This document shows, one piece after another, positions 40,140 through 50,069 of a stretch of 52,018 nt of DNA. The notes under the pieces were generated by a model. It did no database searches. It worked only from the letters and a program-made list of their open reading frames with translations, and had not been told where the DNA came from. The first letter of the stretch is position 1. Each line of letters opens with the position of its first letter. The stretch is taken from positions 1-52,018 of the forward strand of contig NW_001914958.1 in assembly GCF_000208925.1 (NCBI RefSeq), written 5' to 3'. The DNA comes from Entamoeba histolytica HM-1:IMSS. Its lineage: Eukaryota > Evosea > Mastigamoebida > Endamoebidae. The translations under genes were made by a program, and so were the position numbers.

Positions 40140-43100
40140 ATGAATAAGGAAGAAGCAATCAGTATTATTCAAAGTGCAATAAAAGAATATTGTAATCAGA
40201 AAAGTATATGGTTAAAGTTATTTAAAGAATGTGAAAAAGATTTAGAATCATACCACAAAGCCAAACAACTTGATGGAACAAAAGCTGAAGTAGGGGAATT
40301 AGAACAAACATTAATTAAACTCCAAAACGAAAATGCCAAATTAAAAAATGAACTACAAACAAAAGAAGATGTTATCAAAAACTATCAAAAAGAATTAACT
40401 GAAGTAGAAGAAAAAAATAAAGGAGTAGATGATAGAATTTTAGAAGAAAAAGAAAAAAGAAAATCAGCAGAGCTTGAATTAGAAAATAAAAAAGATGACA
40501 TTCTTGAATTACAAGCAATGGTATCAAATCTTAAACAAAATCTTGCTGGATTACAACAAGAATTAAAAAATAAAGAAGAAGAAATCATAACTGAAACAGA
40601 TAAATCTAATAAAGCATTAGCAGCTCAAAAAGTTTATCAAGAACAAAAAGAAAAATTAGAAAGTGAATTGGCTGATGTTAAAATTAAATTAGACACAACT
40701 CAACAAGAACTGGTTGCTACTCAAGCTCGAGCTGATGGAAATGAAAAAGAAATTGAGGATATTACTCAGGAACAGAATGGATGGATTAGACAGGCTAAAG
40801 AAGCAAGTAAACAAATAGATTCATTAAATACTGAATTAGAAGAAGTAGAAAAGGATCTTGATGATGAAATTAAAAGACATACAGCAACTAAAGCAGACCT
40901 TGAAAAAACTAAAAATGATTTAGAATCAAGTAATAATCAAATAAATAAGTTAAAAGAACAATTAGAGAAAACTAAAGCAGAAAAAGATGAAAATAAGAAT
41001 GTTGCTGATCAAGAAGTAGTTACTAGAAAAGCAGTTGAAAGAAAGGTTTCTGATTTAGAAAAGAAGGTTGAAGGATATAAAACCGATTATGAAACATCAC
41101 AAAATCTAGTTAATGATTTACAAGTTAAATTAAGAGCAGTTACAAAAGAAAAGGAAGATTTAGAAAAAGAATATTCAAGTGGAAATAATATTCTTGAAGT
41201 GCTTCAACAAAGTAAACAAAAAGGAGATGAAGAAATTATCAAATTACATGACGATCTTGCCGAACAAGCTAAAAAAACTACTGATGCTATGAGAGATATA
41301 AAACAATTAGAATATGACAAAGTTGCATTAAATGGAGAGATTACTGAATTAAATCTTGAATTAGATAAACAGAAACAATTAGTAACTAAATTACAACAAG
41401 AAGTTAAACAACTTCAAGACGATAAAGAACTTAATGAACAAGATATCCGAGATGCTGGATTTGAAAATAAAAAATTAACTAATCAAATCAATGATGCAAA
41501 AGAAGCTATGGATAAAGAGTTGATGAAAGAAGAAAAATTAAAACAAGAAATTCAAGCATTAAAAGATACTATTGCTAAAAATGATGAAGAACATGACAAG
41601 CTAGAATCTGATATTAACAATAATGAAAAAACTATTAAACAACTCCAAAATGCAAATAAAGTATTAACTGAAAATCTTGAAAATTGTACTAGAGATAAAG
41701 AGGCAGCATTAAGAAAGAAAGAACAAGTTGAAACTGACTTGAAAGAGAAAAGTGAAGAATATGATGCATTAAATGAAAAACAAAGAGAATTAAATTCACA
41801 ATTAGTTACTCTTCAAAAAGAAAATGCTGGATTAAATGAAACAGTTGGCACAATATCACCAGATTTAAAAAATACAAAAGCTTTATTGAAACAAACTCAA
41901 AAAGAGTTGAAAGACGCTAAAGACAAAATTGAAGGTTTAACTTTAGACAATGAAGATTTGAAAAAGAAACAAAAAGAGATTCTTGAAGGACATGTATCTA
42001 TGGAAGAACTTGAAGACTATGAAAAACAATTACAAAGAGAAGTTGCTAAAATAAAACAAAAGAGTGATAAAGAAGCAGAAGAGTTACTTGATGCATTAGA
42101 CGCATCAGATAAGAAGAATGAAAAATTAAATAATATTATAAATCAATACAAGGAGAATTTAGACAAATTAACTCAAGAACATGAAGAAATGGAAAAAGCT
42201 AAAAACACTGCAGAGAAGAGAGTTATTATCGTTCAACAAGACGTTAAAGATAAAGAAGAAACTATTGCTAAATTGGAGAAAGATAAAAATACTTTGAAAG
42301 ATAGAATTACTGATTTGGAGAGTAGAATTGATGGACTTGAAGGAGGAAATGTTGATGTCAGTGTTGTTGTTAATGCTGCTACAGAATCTTATAAGAAACA
42401 AATTGATGATTTAAATAAGACTATCCAAGATGCTAAAGATCAAGAAAAAGATCTTAGAGATGAAATTAAAGATTTAAGATTAGACATTGTTGATTTAAAG
42501 GGTGAGTTAGAAAGTAAAGAACAAGAAGTTAATAAAGCTGGAGATAAACTTGTGTTAATAGATGATGAAAACCAATCACTAAAACAAACAGTGAATGACC
42601 TTAAATTAAAGATTAAACAAAGTGGTGATGAAAAGAATGAGTTAACAATGAAAATTAAATACATGGAATTACAAATGAGTGCTCCACAAAAAGAAATTGA
42701 AGAAAAATTAAATCAAGAAGTTATGAAGAATCAAGACCTTCAAGATGAAATAACAAGTATTAATACTCAATTAGCTGAGGCAGTTGAAAAAAGAAAGGCA
42801 AGTGAAGCAGCATTAGAAGAAATGAAAGAACAAATGGATGGAAAGATTAGAAATAGTAATGATCTTGAAGCTACATACCAAGAATGCTTCAATAAAAAGA
42901 CTGAGTTAGAGAACAAAGTCGCTGATCTTGAAAACCAACTTGAAATTATTAAAGACAGTATTGAAGAAAAAGATGACAAAATTGCTGATTTACAAAGTCA
43001 ACTCTCTTCTAACAGTAATGATGCTGTTGCTAATGACAAACTTGGAGATGCTATGCAATTAAAGATTGATACGATTAATAGACAATATTTAGATCTTAAG

Positions 43101-44078
43101 AGCAAATATGACCAATTAAAATCAGACAATTTAATGGTTCTTAGTGAAAAAGAAGATATTGAGGAAGAATTATCAAGTGTTAAAGAGGAAATGACTAAAA
43201 TGGAGGGAGACTATAGAAAGAAAGCTGCTGAGATCGAGAAATTAAAGCATGATGTTAACTTTACTAAACAAGTCACTGGAGATGATGCTAATGACCTAGA
43301 GAAATTACAAGAAGATTATGATCAGTTACAAGAAGATTATGATGATTTAATGGAAGATAGTGATGCATTGACTGCAAAGAACCAACAATTAGAAAAGAGA
43401 GTAACTGAATTAACAGACGAGGTAGAAATATCACAAGATAAAATTAAAGCCTTAGAAAAACAACTTAGAAAACAAAATAATGAGTTAGAAGACCATGCAG
43501 ATGATGCAGAGAATGCAGATGATGATTATGTTAGAATGAAAGCAGACAACGATAAAATCAGAAAAGAACGAGATGAGTATAGAAATAAAATCACTGAAAT
43601 GGAAGAAAATATGGATCAACTTAAGAAGACTATAACTGAACAAGATATTAAGATAACTGAATTAAGAGGAGGTAATGGAGAAGAGGCATTGAAAATCAAA
43701 GCACAAATTAAACAAATTGAAGAAGAAAATGATAAAGAAAAAGAAGAGTTATTGGCTAAAGCCCAACAATTCAAAACGAAGATGAATAAATTCAAAAAAC
43801 AAGCTCAAGAATTAGCTGAAAAAGTTGAAGACCTTGAAGGACAACTTGAAAAAGCAAAAGGTAGTGCAGCAGCAGCTGGGGCTAGTGATCTTAAGAGTAA
43901 AATCAAAGACTTACAAGACGAAATTGAAGATGTAAATCAAAAACTCAGTTCAGAAAAAGAGAAATCCTCCAGATTACAGAGGAAAGTTACTTCATTAGAA
44001 TCAGATTCACAAGACAAAGATGAACAAATTGCCAAATTGAAAAAGAAAATCAAAAGAATGATGGTTGATGATGATTAA
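40140..44078 (+). CDS. Very long coiled-coil protein
   Basis: 1312 residues in one exon. From about residue 45 to the end the chain is almost entirely heptad-patterned Lys/Glu/Leu/Asp/Gln, with very few Pro and no motor head, kinase or membrane segment. The N-terminus (NKEEAISIIQSAIKEYCNQKSIWLKLFKECEKDLESY) is the only part with a distinct, possibly folded sequence. Skips in the coil occur near NVDVSVVVNAATESY, at about 740, and SAAAAGASDLKSKI, near 1245. The end IKRMMVDDD is acidic. This is the size and texture of golgins, myosin-tail or tethering proteins; which role it has is unknown. No GRIP domain or anchor was seen. Confidence 0.8.
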   Translation: MNKEEAISIIQSAIKEYCNQKSIWLKLFKECEKDLESYHKAKQLDGTKAEVGELEQTLIKLQNENAKLKNELQTKEDVIKNYQKELTEVEEKNKGVDDRILEEKEKRKSAELELENKKDDILELQAMVSNLKQNLAGLQQELKNKEEEIITETDKSNKALAAQKVYQEQKEKLESELADVKIKLDTTQQELVATQARADGNEKEIEDITQEQNGWIRQAKEASKQIDSLNTELEEVEKDLDDEIKRHTATKADLEKTKNDLESSNNQINKLKEQLEKTKAEKDENKNVADQEVVTRKAVERKVSDLEKKVEGYKTDYETSQNLVNDLQVKLRAVTKEKEDLEKEYSSGNNILEVLQQSKQKGDEEIIKLHDDLAEQAKKTTDAMRDIKQLEYDKVALNGEITELNLELDKQKQLVTKLQQEVKQLQDDKELNEQDIRDAGFENKKLTNQINDAKEAMDKELMKEEKLKQEIQALKDTIAKNDEEHDKLESDINNNEKTIKQLQNANKVLTENLENCTRDKEAALRKKEQVETDLKEKSEEYDALNEKQRELNSQLVTLQKENAGLNETVGTISPDLKNTKALLKQTQKELKDAKDKIEGLTLDNEDLKKKQKEILEGHVSMEELEDYEKQLQREVAKIKQKSDKEAEELLDALDASDKKNEKLNNIINQYKENLDKLTQEHEEMEKAKNTAEKRVIIVQQDVKDKEETIAKLEKDKNTLKDRITDLESRIDGLEGGNVDVSVVVNAATESYKKQIDDLNKTIQDAKDQEKDLRDEIKDLRLDIVDLKGELESKEQEVNKAGDKLVLIDDENQSLKQTVNDLKLKIKQSGDEKNELTMKIKYMELQMSAPQKEIEEKLNQEVMKNQDLQDEITSINTQLAEAVEKRKASEAALEEMKEQMDGKIRNSNDLEATYQECFNKKTELENKVADLENQLEIIKDSIEEKDDKIADLQSQLSSNSNDAVANDKLGDAMQLKIDTINRQYLDLKSKYDQLKSDNLMVLSEKEDIEEELSSVKEEMTKMEGDYRKKAAEIEKLKHDVNFTKQVTGDDANDLEKLQEDYDQLQEDYDDLMEDSDALTAKNQQLEKRVTELTDEVEISQDKIKALEKQLRKQNNELEDHADDAENADDDYVRMKADNDKIRKERDEYRNKITEMEENMDQLKKTITEQDIKITELRGGNGEEALKIKAQIKQIEEENDKEKEELLAKAQQFKTKMNKFKKQAQELAEKVEDLEGQLEKAKGSAAAAGASDLKSKIKDLQDEIEDVNQKLSSEKEKSSRLQRKVTSLESDSQDKDEQIAKLKKKIKRMMVDDD

Positions 44079-44168
44079 AAGAAACAAAATAAAGATATTT
44101 TAATTTCAATTCTTTTTTCAAGTTTTATATATTTTTAAATAAGTGAACTAAATTAAAAGAAAATTAAT

Positions 44169-44825
44169 TTAAAATAATAAAATCAATTTATGTAATGTTA
44201 TTAAATCAAGTGATTCAATTGAAAATGAAAGGTCAACTCCATCAAAATTGTCTTGAGTTTGAATCAATTGAACTACTCGTTGTAATTGTTCAGGAGTTGC
44301 ATTTTCTAAAAGTCTAAGAAGTGTATTTTCCATTTTATTCTTTTTAAATGAATATTGACGATCACCGATACATCCTAATGGCTCTAATAAGTCTGTTATT
44401 GGGATACATTCTAACTGTTCTAAATTACGAGAAGATGCAAGAAAAGCATCAAATAAATCTTTAGAAATATGAGGAGAACATCTATGACTATCTACTTCGT
44501 TTTGAACTATTTTATGAATTTCATCAAAATTTGATTTAGCTTGAAGAATACAGTTTTTACTTTTTTCATCAAGTAAATATAACGGATTACATTTTAATGG
44601 TGTATCATATCTATTGAGCTGAATTCTTGAAAAAAGGTTATACCTTTGTTCATATGGAATTGACTCGTCTCTGTAATATTTGTTTAATAAAGGAGAAAGA
44701 GTTATGAACATTTCTTCTATTGATTTACATGAAAAAACTTTTTCATATGACCCTTTTAATACATTATCAATATCAGGAATTGACAATAAGTACATCTTTA
44801 CAAATGTAACAAAAGATCTATTCAT
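44169..44825 (-). CDS. NET (extra-terminal) domain protein without bromodomain
   Basis: 218 residues. The C-terminus (about 166-216: ENTLLRLLENATPEQLQRVVQLIQTQDN, then VDLSFSIESLDLITLHKL) has the pattern of the NET domain of BET proteins and TAF14-like partners: a helix pair with RVV-x-LIQ and an acidic beta-like I-x-SLD-x-x-TL-x-x-L segment. Residues 1-160 are helical and unassigned, with some Cys (positions 33, 92, 116, 140, 152). In BET proteins the NET domain recruits other chromatin factors. There is no bromodomain here. Family recognition is by eye, so the domain call is moderate. Confidence 0.6.
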   Translation of the reverse strand: MNRSFVTFVKMYLLSIPDIDNVLKGSYEKVFSCKSIEEMFITLSPLLNKYYRDESIPYEQRYNLFSRIQLNRYDTPLKCNPLYLLDEKSKNCILQAKSNFDEIHKIVQNEVDSHRCSPHISKDLFDAFLASSRNLEQLECIPITDLLEPLGCIGDRQYSFKKNKMENTLLRLLENATPEQLQRVVQLIQTQDNFDGVDLSFSIESLDLITLHKLILLF

Positions 44826-44884
44826 TTACCTTAATATACAAGAAAGATGAGATTGGTTAATAAGGAAATAATAAATTCATTTTT

Positions 44885-44926
44885 TCATTTTTATTTTTTC
44901 ATTTTTATTTTTTCATTTTTATTTTT
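44885..44926. repeat. 14-bp tandem repeat, about three copies
   Basis: The unit TCATTTTTATTTTT recurs with exact 14-base spacing (the C falls at 44886, 44900 and 44914). A/T-rich microsatellite; likely to vary in copy number between strains. Confidence 0.7.
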
Positions 44927-45244
44927 TAAATTAGTTTTAAAATTGTTTTTTTGTTTTTTGTTATCAACTTTGGTTCATAAAGTTTATTTCAATAATGAAT
45001 AGATACAATATTCAATTTATGAAATTAATGAAATTTCTTTATAAAGAGAATTGTTATCAAGTAAAATTCAATTCAATTATCCATCAATTTTTTATTCAAA
45101 ACTGTCAATAAAAGAAATTAGTTTTAGTATTTTAATGATTGATTAATAATACTTTTAAATTGTCAAATGGGTTAAACCTCTTAGTTGAACATTTTACAAG
45201 TTTTGATCTTTTTTACAATCTTCTATTAGTGATATAAAAGGAAA

Positions 45245-45248
45245 GAAC
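45245..45248 (+). promoter_or_regulatory. GAAC box of sulfotransferase gene
   Basis: AAAGAACTTAAT lies 31 bases before the start ATG of the sulfotransferase gene, matching the Entamoeba GAAC element. Confidence 0.4.
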
Positions 45249-45278
45249 TTAATTTATTTATTCCGCTAGATTTGAAAA

Positions 45279-46619
45279 ATGTCTCTTCCTAACATATATC
45301 CTGAACATTATGAAATTAACAAAGGTTCTAAATATTATAGAGAACTTATTCCAAGACCATTATTTGAAGAGTATTTTAATAATATCAAGAAATTAAGTAT
45401 TGATTTTTTATGTAAATTAGATCCAAGTCATGCAGAATTATACAAATCCTTTGTTCCAGAAATAGATAATTTTGTTAATCAACCATTTTTTAAAGAGTCT
45501 ATGTATGAAATGTTTGCTGGTTGTGAAGATCAAACAAGTATTCCATTTAAAACAACAATGAGAAGTTCTGTTGCTAAGATGTCAGCTTTTATAAAATATA
45601 ATATTGAACTAAAAATAGATAGAGAAAATATTGAGAAGATTCAAATTAAAAAACCAATTTATATTGTTTCACTTCCAAGAAGTGGATCAACATTTACTCA
45701 TGCAGTTCTTGCTTCTGACCCTTGTGCAAAAACAATTAAATTATATGAACATCTTTCTCCTGGTCATAAAACAATGACATATGAAGGAAGGGTTGGATTT
45801 AGTAACTCAATCATTGGTCAAATTAATTCTAGTTCTAAGGATTTTTGTAAATGTCATGCTATGGATAATGTAAATGCACCAGAAGAAGAACTCTTCTTTA
45901 TGGAACTTCTTGAACATACATTATGTTTTGGAACTTCAATGCCTAGATGGGAACAATATAGAAAATCATCATATGAAAGAGATTTTTCTGGAGTCTATAA
46001 TGCTGTTTTAAATGAAATGAGAATGTCTGCAGTAGAATTTCCACTTCCAGAAAATGGATATTTCTTGATGAAATGTGTTTCTCATTTGATGACTATGGTA
46101 CCATTTTTTAATATAATGTGTGCTGATGAAATTGAAGCTAGAATTGTTTGGATTCATAGAGAACCAGTTGATGAAATTAAGTCTGCATTTTATTTACTTG
46201 ATAATGCTAGAGCTCGATATCTTGGAGATGTTGGATGTGATGATCCAAAATGGTTACACGAGAGTATTTGTAAAATGCATAACATAGTATTAAAAAATGC
46301 TATTTCAACAAGAGAGAAATGGATTGCTGAAAATCCTGAAAGAGAAAAACAGATTTGTGACATTGGGTTCAATGAAATGATTGTAGACCCAGTTGGCGTT
46401 TCAAGAAGAATATATGAGAAGTTTGGTATGCCATTTACTGATGAATTAGCTCAAAAAATTAAAGACATGGTTTTGAATAATGACCCTCAAAAGAAACATG
46501 GAAGAAAAGAAAAGAAAGAAGATGAGTTTACTGTTCCAGATAGTGTTGTAAGAGAACAATATAAATGGTATTTTGATAAATTTGGAAAGTACATGCCAAA
46601 TTATTGGGGTAAAAATTAA
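45279..46619 (+). CDS. PAPS-dependent sulfotransferase
   Basis: Transfers sulfate from PAPS to an acceptor, probably a lipid alcohol. 446 residues, one exon, no signal peptide or membrane anchor. Seen: the 5'-phosphosulfate loop VSLPRSGSTFTHAVLASDP (130-148, PRSGST being the P-loop-like signature) and the 3'-phosphate segment ARIVWIHREPVDEIKSAFYL (about 286-305), where Arg and Ser are expected ligands. Entamoeba makes activated sulfate in its mitosomes and uses cytosolic sulfotransferases to form sulfolipids needed for growth and encystation, so that pathway is the likely context. Acceptor is not deducible from sequence. Residues 1-115 and the C-terminal YKWYFDKFGKYMP are specific to this group. 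Confidence 0.9.
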   Translation: MSLPNIYPEHYEINKGSKYYRELIPRPLFEEYFNNIKKLSIDFLCKLDPSHAELYKSFVPEIDNFVNQPFFKESMYEMFAGCEDQTSIPFKTTMRSSVAKMSAFIKYNIELKIDRENIEKIQIKKPIYIVSLPRSGSTFTHAVLASDPCAKTIKLYEHLSPGHKTMTYEGRVGFSNSIIGQINSSSKDFCKCHAMDNVNAPEEELFFMELLEHTLCFGTSMPRWEQYRKSSYERDFSGVYNAVLNEMRMSAVEFPLPENGYFLMKCVSHLMTMVPFFNIMCADEIEARIVWIHREPVDEIKSAFYLLDNARARYLGDVGCDDPKWLHESICKMHNIVLKNAISTREKWIAENPEREKQICDIGFNEMIVDPVGVSRRIYEKFGMPFTDELAQKIKDMVLNNDPQKKHGRKEKKEDEFTVPDSVVREQYKWYFDKFGKYMPNYWGKN

Positions 46620-46744
46620 ATGATTTTTTATAAATTTTAAAATTTTTTTTTTGTTAATAACAAATAAATAAAAGTTTTCAAAGAAAAATCAATCATAGTA
46701 TCAAACGTTCAGTCTTATATTTTTGTTGGTATTTAATGTATTTT

Positions 46745-49072
46745 TTAAGGAAGTGCTTTGACTTGGTCAGCAACAAAGTCAACAAATAAAGCTTTTCTGT
46801 AATATCCATCTAATGTTTGTAAATGTTTAGTATTTAATTCTTTCATACGATCTAAACTCTTCTTAAAGTCTTCACTATTAAGACTCTCTAAATCCCATTT
46901 TAAAAATATAGCGTTCATAACGGTTTGAGCCACAGCCATTGATACATTTCGTTCATTCCAGTATCTAGCAAATTCATACAATTTCTTTCCTAGTTCTATA
47001 TCCCATTCTTCAATAGCCTCAGAAACATTACAAGAACTACAACAATTTAATGCCTCTTTTTGAAGTCCTAATTCAACACATACTTTTAATGCTTCTTTCC
47101 ATTTACCTTGTCGAGTTAAATTCATTAATTTTTGACCAAGAAGAATTTCTTTTTCTCTTGACGTAATTCTTTCAGCAACAACTTCAGAAGAAATGTCTTG
47201 AATAAGTGAAACTAACCCATTATCTCCTGTAACAATAAAGTTTTGATTGTGCTTCGTAATAGACCATAATTTCTCTTCAGAAACATCTAATGTTTGTGTA
47301 TTTTCTCCAGTCTTTACAACCCATAACCTTACCGTTCCATCATTACCAACAGAGATAATTTGAACACCATCATTAACAAATATTGCCTTAGATATTCCAC
47401 CATTATGCCCTTGTAATGTTCTTAACGCAGAAAGAGACTTGACACTCCATAACCTAATTGTTCCATCACCAGAGGCTGTGGCAACAACTTGTTCTATTGG
47501 GGAAAATTCTGCTGAAATAACAGCTTTTGTGTGTCCTTTTAGTACGCCATGTAAAGCGAATCCTTCTTTAGGTGCCCAAAGTTTAGCAGACTTATCAGCT
47601 GAACCACTCACAAGGAAAATATCTTTTGTTGAGAATGTTAAACATTGAATTTCTTTAGTATGTGCAGCAAATGCATCTACTTGTGTAAATTCCTCTAATG
47701 ATTCATAAGAAAATATCTTAATATATTTATCATTAGAACCTGTTGCAATCATTCTTGATTGTGTAGAATGACCTAAAGCAGTTACTGCACCACTATGAAC
47801 AGTTGTATTAACAAGCTCTTTCATAGTTTTAAGGTCCCATAATGAAATAGAACCATCGAAATATCCAACAATAATATAGTCTTTTGAGGGAGATATACAA
47901 TATGACATTATCACTGAATCATGACCATAATATAATTGTGAGGTATGTGCAACAAAGTCATATACTTCTAATGCATTTGAATTATTTAATAACAACACTT
48001 TATTACAATGTAATGGGAATTCAATATCATGTTGTTTTTTTTCTTCATTAGTTAATGTATTATCTGATTCGTCATCATTCTTTTCTAATGGCAAACAACA
48101 AATTATACTCTCTCTATCAAAACAGTCATAACTCTTAACTTTTCCTTCAAAAGAATAAAAGATTAAATACCCATCATGACTTACATGAATAATTTCTTCT
48201 CCTGCAATCAAAACCGCACCTGGAGACAATAGTCGTTGTTCTTCTTTATTTTTCCATATTATTTCTTTATCTTTTAAAGCAATGAGATTACCTTCTTCTG
48301 TTCCAAGAATAATATATTCTCCAGCAAATTGAAGAAATAAAGAATAAGTAATTGGAATAGTTTTTGTTGGTTTTAAAGATTGCATGTCCCAAATTATAAG
48401 AACATTATCTTTTCCAATAGAAACAAGTTGTTTCTTTGTATTTAATTTCATATCTACAATGCCATTTAAATGTCCAAACATATCTTTTATTTTGTTTGTA
48501 TGTAAATTAAATTGTCTAATAGTTTCAAGAGAATCTGAAGATGCATAAACAAGGTATTGTTCTTTTGAATCATCAAACAAAACATTTGTTACAAGAGAAT
48601 GAGAAAACACCAAATTATGTGTAAAGAATTTATTTTGTAAATCATAAATACGTACATATCCATCATTACTTCCCATTGCTAAAAAACCATTAGAATAACT
48701 AAAACACATTGAAACAGTAACAGATTGTTGTTTAGTAGAAGTGTTTGGTGTTTTGATAATCATAAGATGTTCTTTTGGAATAGAAAGGTCATAAACATAA
48801 ACTAATCCTGATGAATAAGAAACAGCTAAGTATCTGTTATTTGGTGAAACAGCAAAATTTAATATATCTGAAGAATCTCCTTTATATGTAAATTTTATTG
48901 AACCATGTAATGCTGAAACATACGTCGTTGTTGCATCTTCACCTACCCAAATTAAATTAGACCCATCAGAAGTACAAGTAAAAGCACCTCCACAATACTT
49001 AGTTTGAAAGACAGTTTGTTTAGAAAGTTGTTGTATAAGTTTTTCTTCTTGTCTTGTAGGAATTGCTTCCAT
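46745..49072 (-). CDS. WD40 protein Utp13/TBL3 (SSU processome)
   Basis: 775 residues, one exon. Two WD40 propellers (about 20-320 and 350-640), with clear repeat ends such as YVRIYDL, VLIIWDMQ, SISLWDLK, SAKLWAP, TIRLWSV and TVRLWVV, followed by a helical C-terminus (REKEILLGQKLMNLTRQGKWKEALKVCVELGLQKEALNC ... LKWDLESLNS). Double propeller plus this LxxQGKWKEAL helix pair is the architecture of Utp13/TBL3, a U3 snoRNP/UtpB component needed for 18S rRNA processing in the nucleolus. Other double-propeller UtpB proteins (Utp12, Pwp2) have longer C-termini. The order and 'LTRQGKWKEALKVC' favour Utp13; confidence is good, not absolute. Confidence 0.82.
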   Translation of the reverse strand: MEAIPTRQEEKLIQQLSKQTVFQTKYCGGAFTCTSDGSNLIWVGEDATTTYVSALHGSIKFTYKGDSSDILNFAVSPNNRYLAVSYSSGLVYVYDLSIPKEHLMIIKTPNTSTKQQSVTVSMCFSYSNGFLAMGSNDGYVRIYDLQNKFFTHNLVFSHSLVTNVLFDDSKEQYLVYASSDSLETIRQFNLHTNKIKDMFGHLNGIVDMKLNTKKQLVSIGKDNVLIIWDMQSLKPTKTIPITYSLFLQFAGEYIILGTEEGNLIALKDKEIIWKNKEEQRLLSPGAVLIAGEEIIHVSHDGYLIFYSFEGKVKSYDCFDRESIICCLPLEKNDDESDNTLTNEEKKQHDIEFPLHCNKVLLLNNSNALEVYDFVAHTSQLYYGHDSVIMSYCISPSKDYIIVGYFDGSISLWDLKTMKELVNTTVHSGAVTALGHSTQSRMIATGSNDKYIKIFSYESLEEFTQVDAFAAHTKEIQCLTFSTKDIFLVSGSADKSAKLWAPKEGFALHGVLKGHTKAVISAEFSPIEQVVATASGDGTIRLWSVKSLSALRTLQGHNGGISKAIFVNDGVQIISVGNDGTVRLWVVKTGENTQTLDVSEEKLWSITKHNQNFIVTGDNGLVSLIQDISSEVVAERITSREKEILLGQKLMNLTRQGKWKEALKVCVELGLQKEALNCCSSCNVSEAIEEWDIELGKKLYEFARYWNERNVSMAVAQTVMNAIFLKWDLESLNSEDFKKSLDRMKELNTKHLQTLDGYYRKALFVDFVADQVKALP

Positions 49073-49335
49073 CCAGGGTTTTTTATATTTTTTTTAATTT
49101 CTTTTTTAATTTTTTTATTTTTAAAATATTTTTTTTTATAGTTTTATTCTCTCGTTTTAACTTATTATTCTCTTTGATGTTTTAATATTTTTAGTTCTAT
49201 TAGTATAACCAGTTACTATATCATTTAATCGTTTATATTCTTCAATAAGTCTTGATAAAATTACTTTCTTTATTCTATTAGTTTTTTTATTTTAATAAAT
49301 CTTTCAAATGAACTAAGTAATTTATTGAATAAGAT

Positions 49336-49938
49336 ATGGAAAATAAATCTGAAATAGAATTAAATCAAAATCAATGTAAAAGCAATATTCTTTCGTTAGA
49401 GGGTTTATTAAAAAAAACAGTAGACACAATGGTAATTTTGTTAAATTCCATTGATGAAGAAAAAACAAAATATGAAGAATGTTTTGGTCCTTTAGAAGAG
49501 CATATGATAATTAACCCACCTCAACGAATTATTGAATGGGTTCATTCAATTCAACAAACAATACCTCCATTAGAAGATGAGTTATCACCAACAAAAAGAA
49601 ATAAAATTGAAGGAACAATGAAAATGGATGTTGGAGGGGTTATTATTAATTTTTCAAACCAAAGAGAAAAACATAGTACTTCATTACCTAAAGTAGCTGA
49701 TGACTCTTTATTGTTTTTTATGAATAACCAATTTAAAACAAAGTCAATTGGAATAACAGCAAATATTTCAAACACAGATTTAATAAATTTTCCTTCGTTT
49801 TCTTCTCAACCATTTAAGGAACAATTAAAGAAACATTACCCAAAATTTCAAAAGGAGGAGAATAAGACAGTTAATAAAAAAACTTCAAAAAGAGAAAGAA
49901 AGATGAAGATTAACATTAATAAAAAACCTAAAAATTGA
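49336..49938 (+). CDS. Hypothetical protein with basic tail
   Basis: 200 residues, not recognised. Residues 1-65 are helical and may form a coiled coil (LEGLLKKTVDTMVILLNSIDEEKTKYEECF). A short segment follows that looks conserved (IINPPQRIIEWVHSIQQTIPP, 58-78). The middle has beta-like stretches (MKMDVGGVIINF, SIGITANIS), and the tail (about 180-200) is Lys/Arg/Asn-rich, reading KKTSKRERKMKININKK, which could be a nuclear signal. The start ATG is the first of the frame. It is divergent from the Utp13 gene, 263 bases away. Mediator or kinetochore subunits have similar size and layout, but no motif supports either. Confidence 0.55.
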   Translation: MENKSEIELNQNQCKSNILSLEGLLKKTVDTMVILLNSIDEEKTKYEECFGPLEEHMIINPPQRIIEWVHSIQQTIPPLEDELSPTKRNKIEGTMKMDVGGVIINFSNQREKHSTSLPKVADDSLLFFMNNQFKTKSIGITANISNTDLINFPSFSSQPFKEQLKKHYPKFQKEENKTVNKKTSKRERKMKININKKPKN

Positions 49939-50069
49939 ATTGAATTTGTCTTACCTCTTTTTCTCAACTTTTTTCAATCTAAATTTTGTTGTTTTCCAAA
50001 CAACAAAATAAATATAAACCCTGTTGAAGTTACTAAATAAACTACTTCATTTGTACAACACTTCACCAA

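Larger units (their letters stand above)
44826..45278. other. Divergent promoter region with short tandem repeat
   Basis: 453 bases between the NET-domain gene and the sulfotransferase gene. It contains three copies of a 14-base T-rich unit at about 44885-44926 and a GAAC box (45245-45248) 31 bases before the sulfotransferase start. No coding sequence is supported. Confidence 0.5.
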
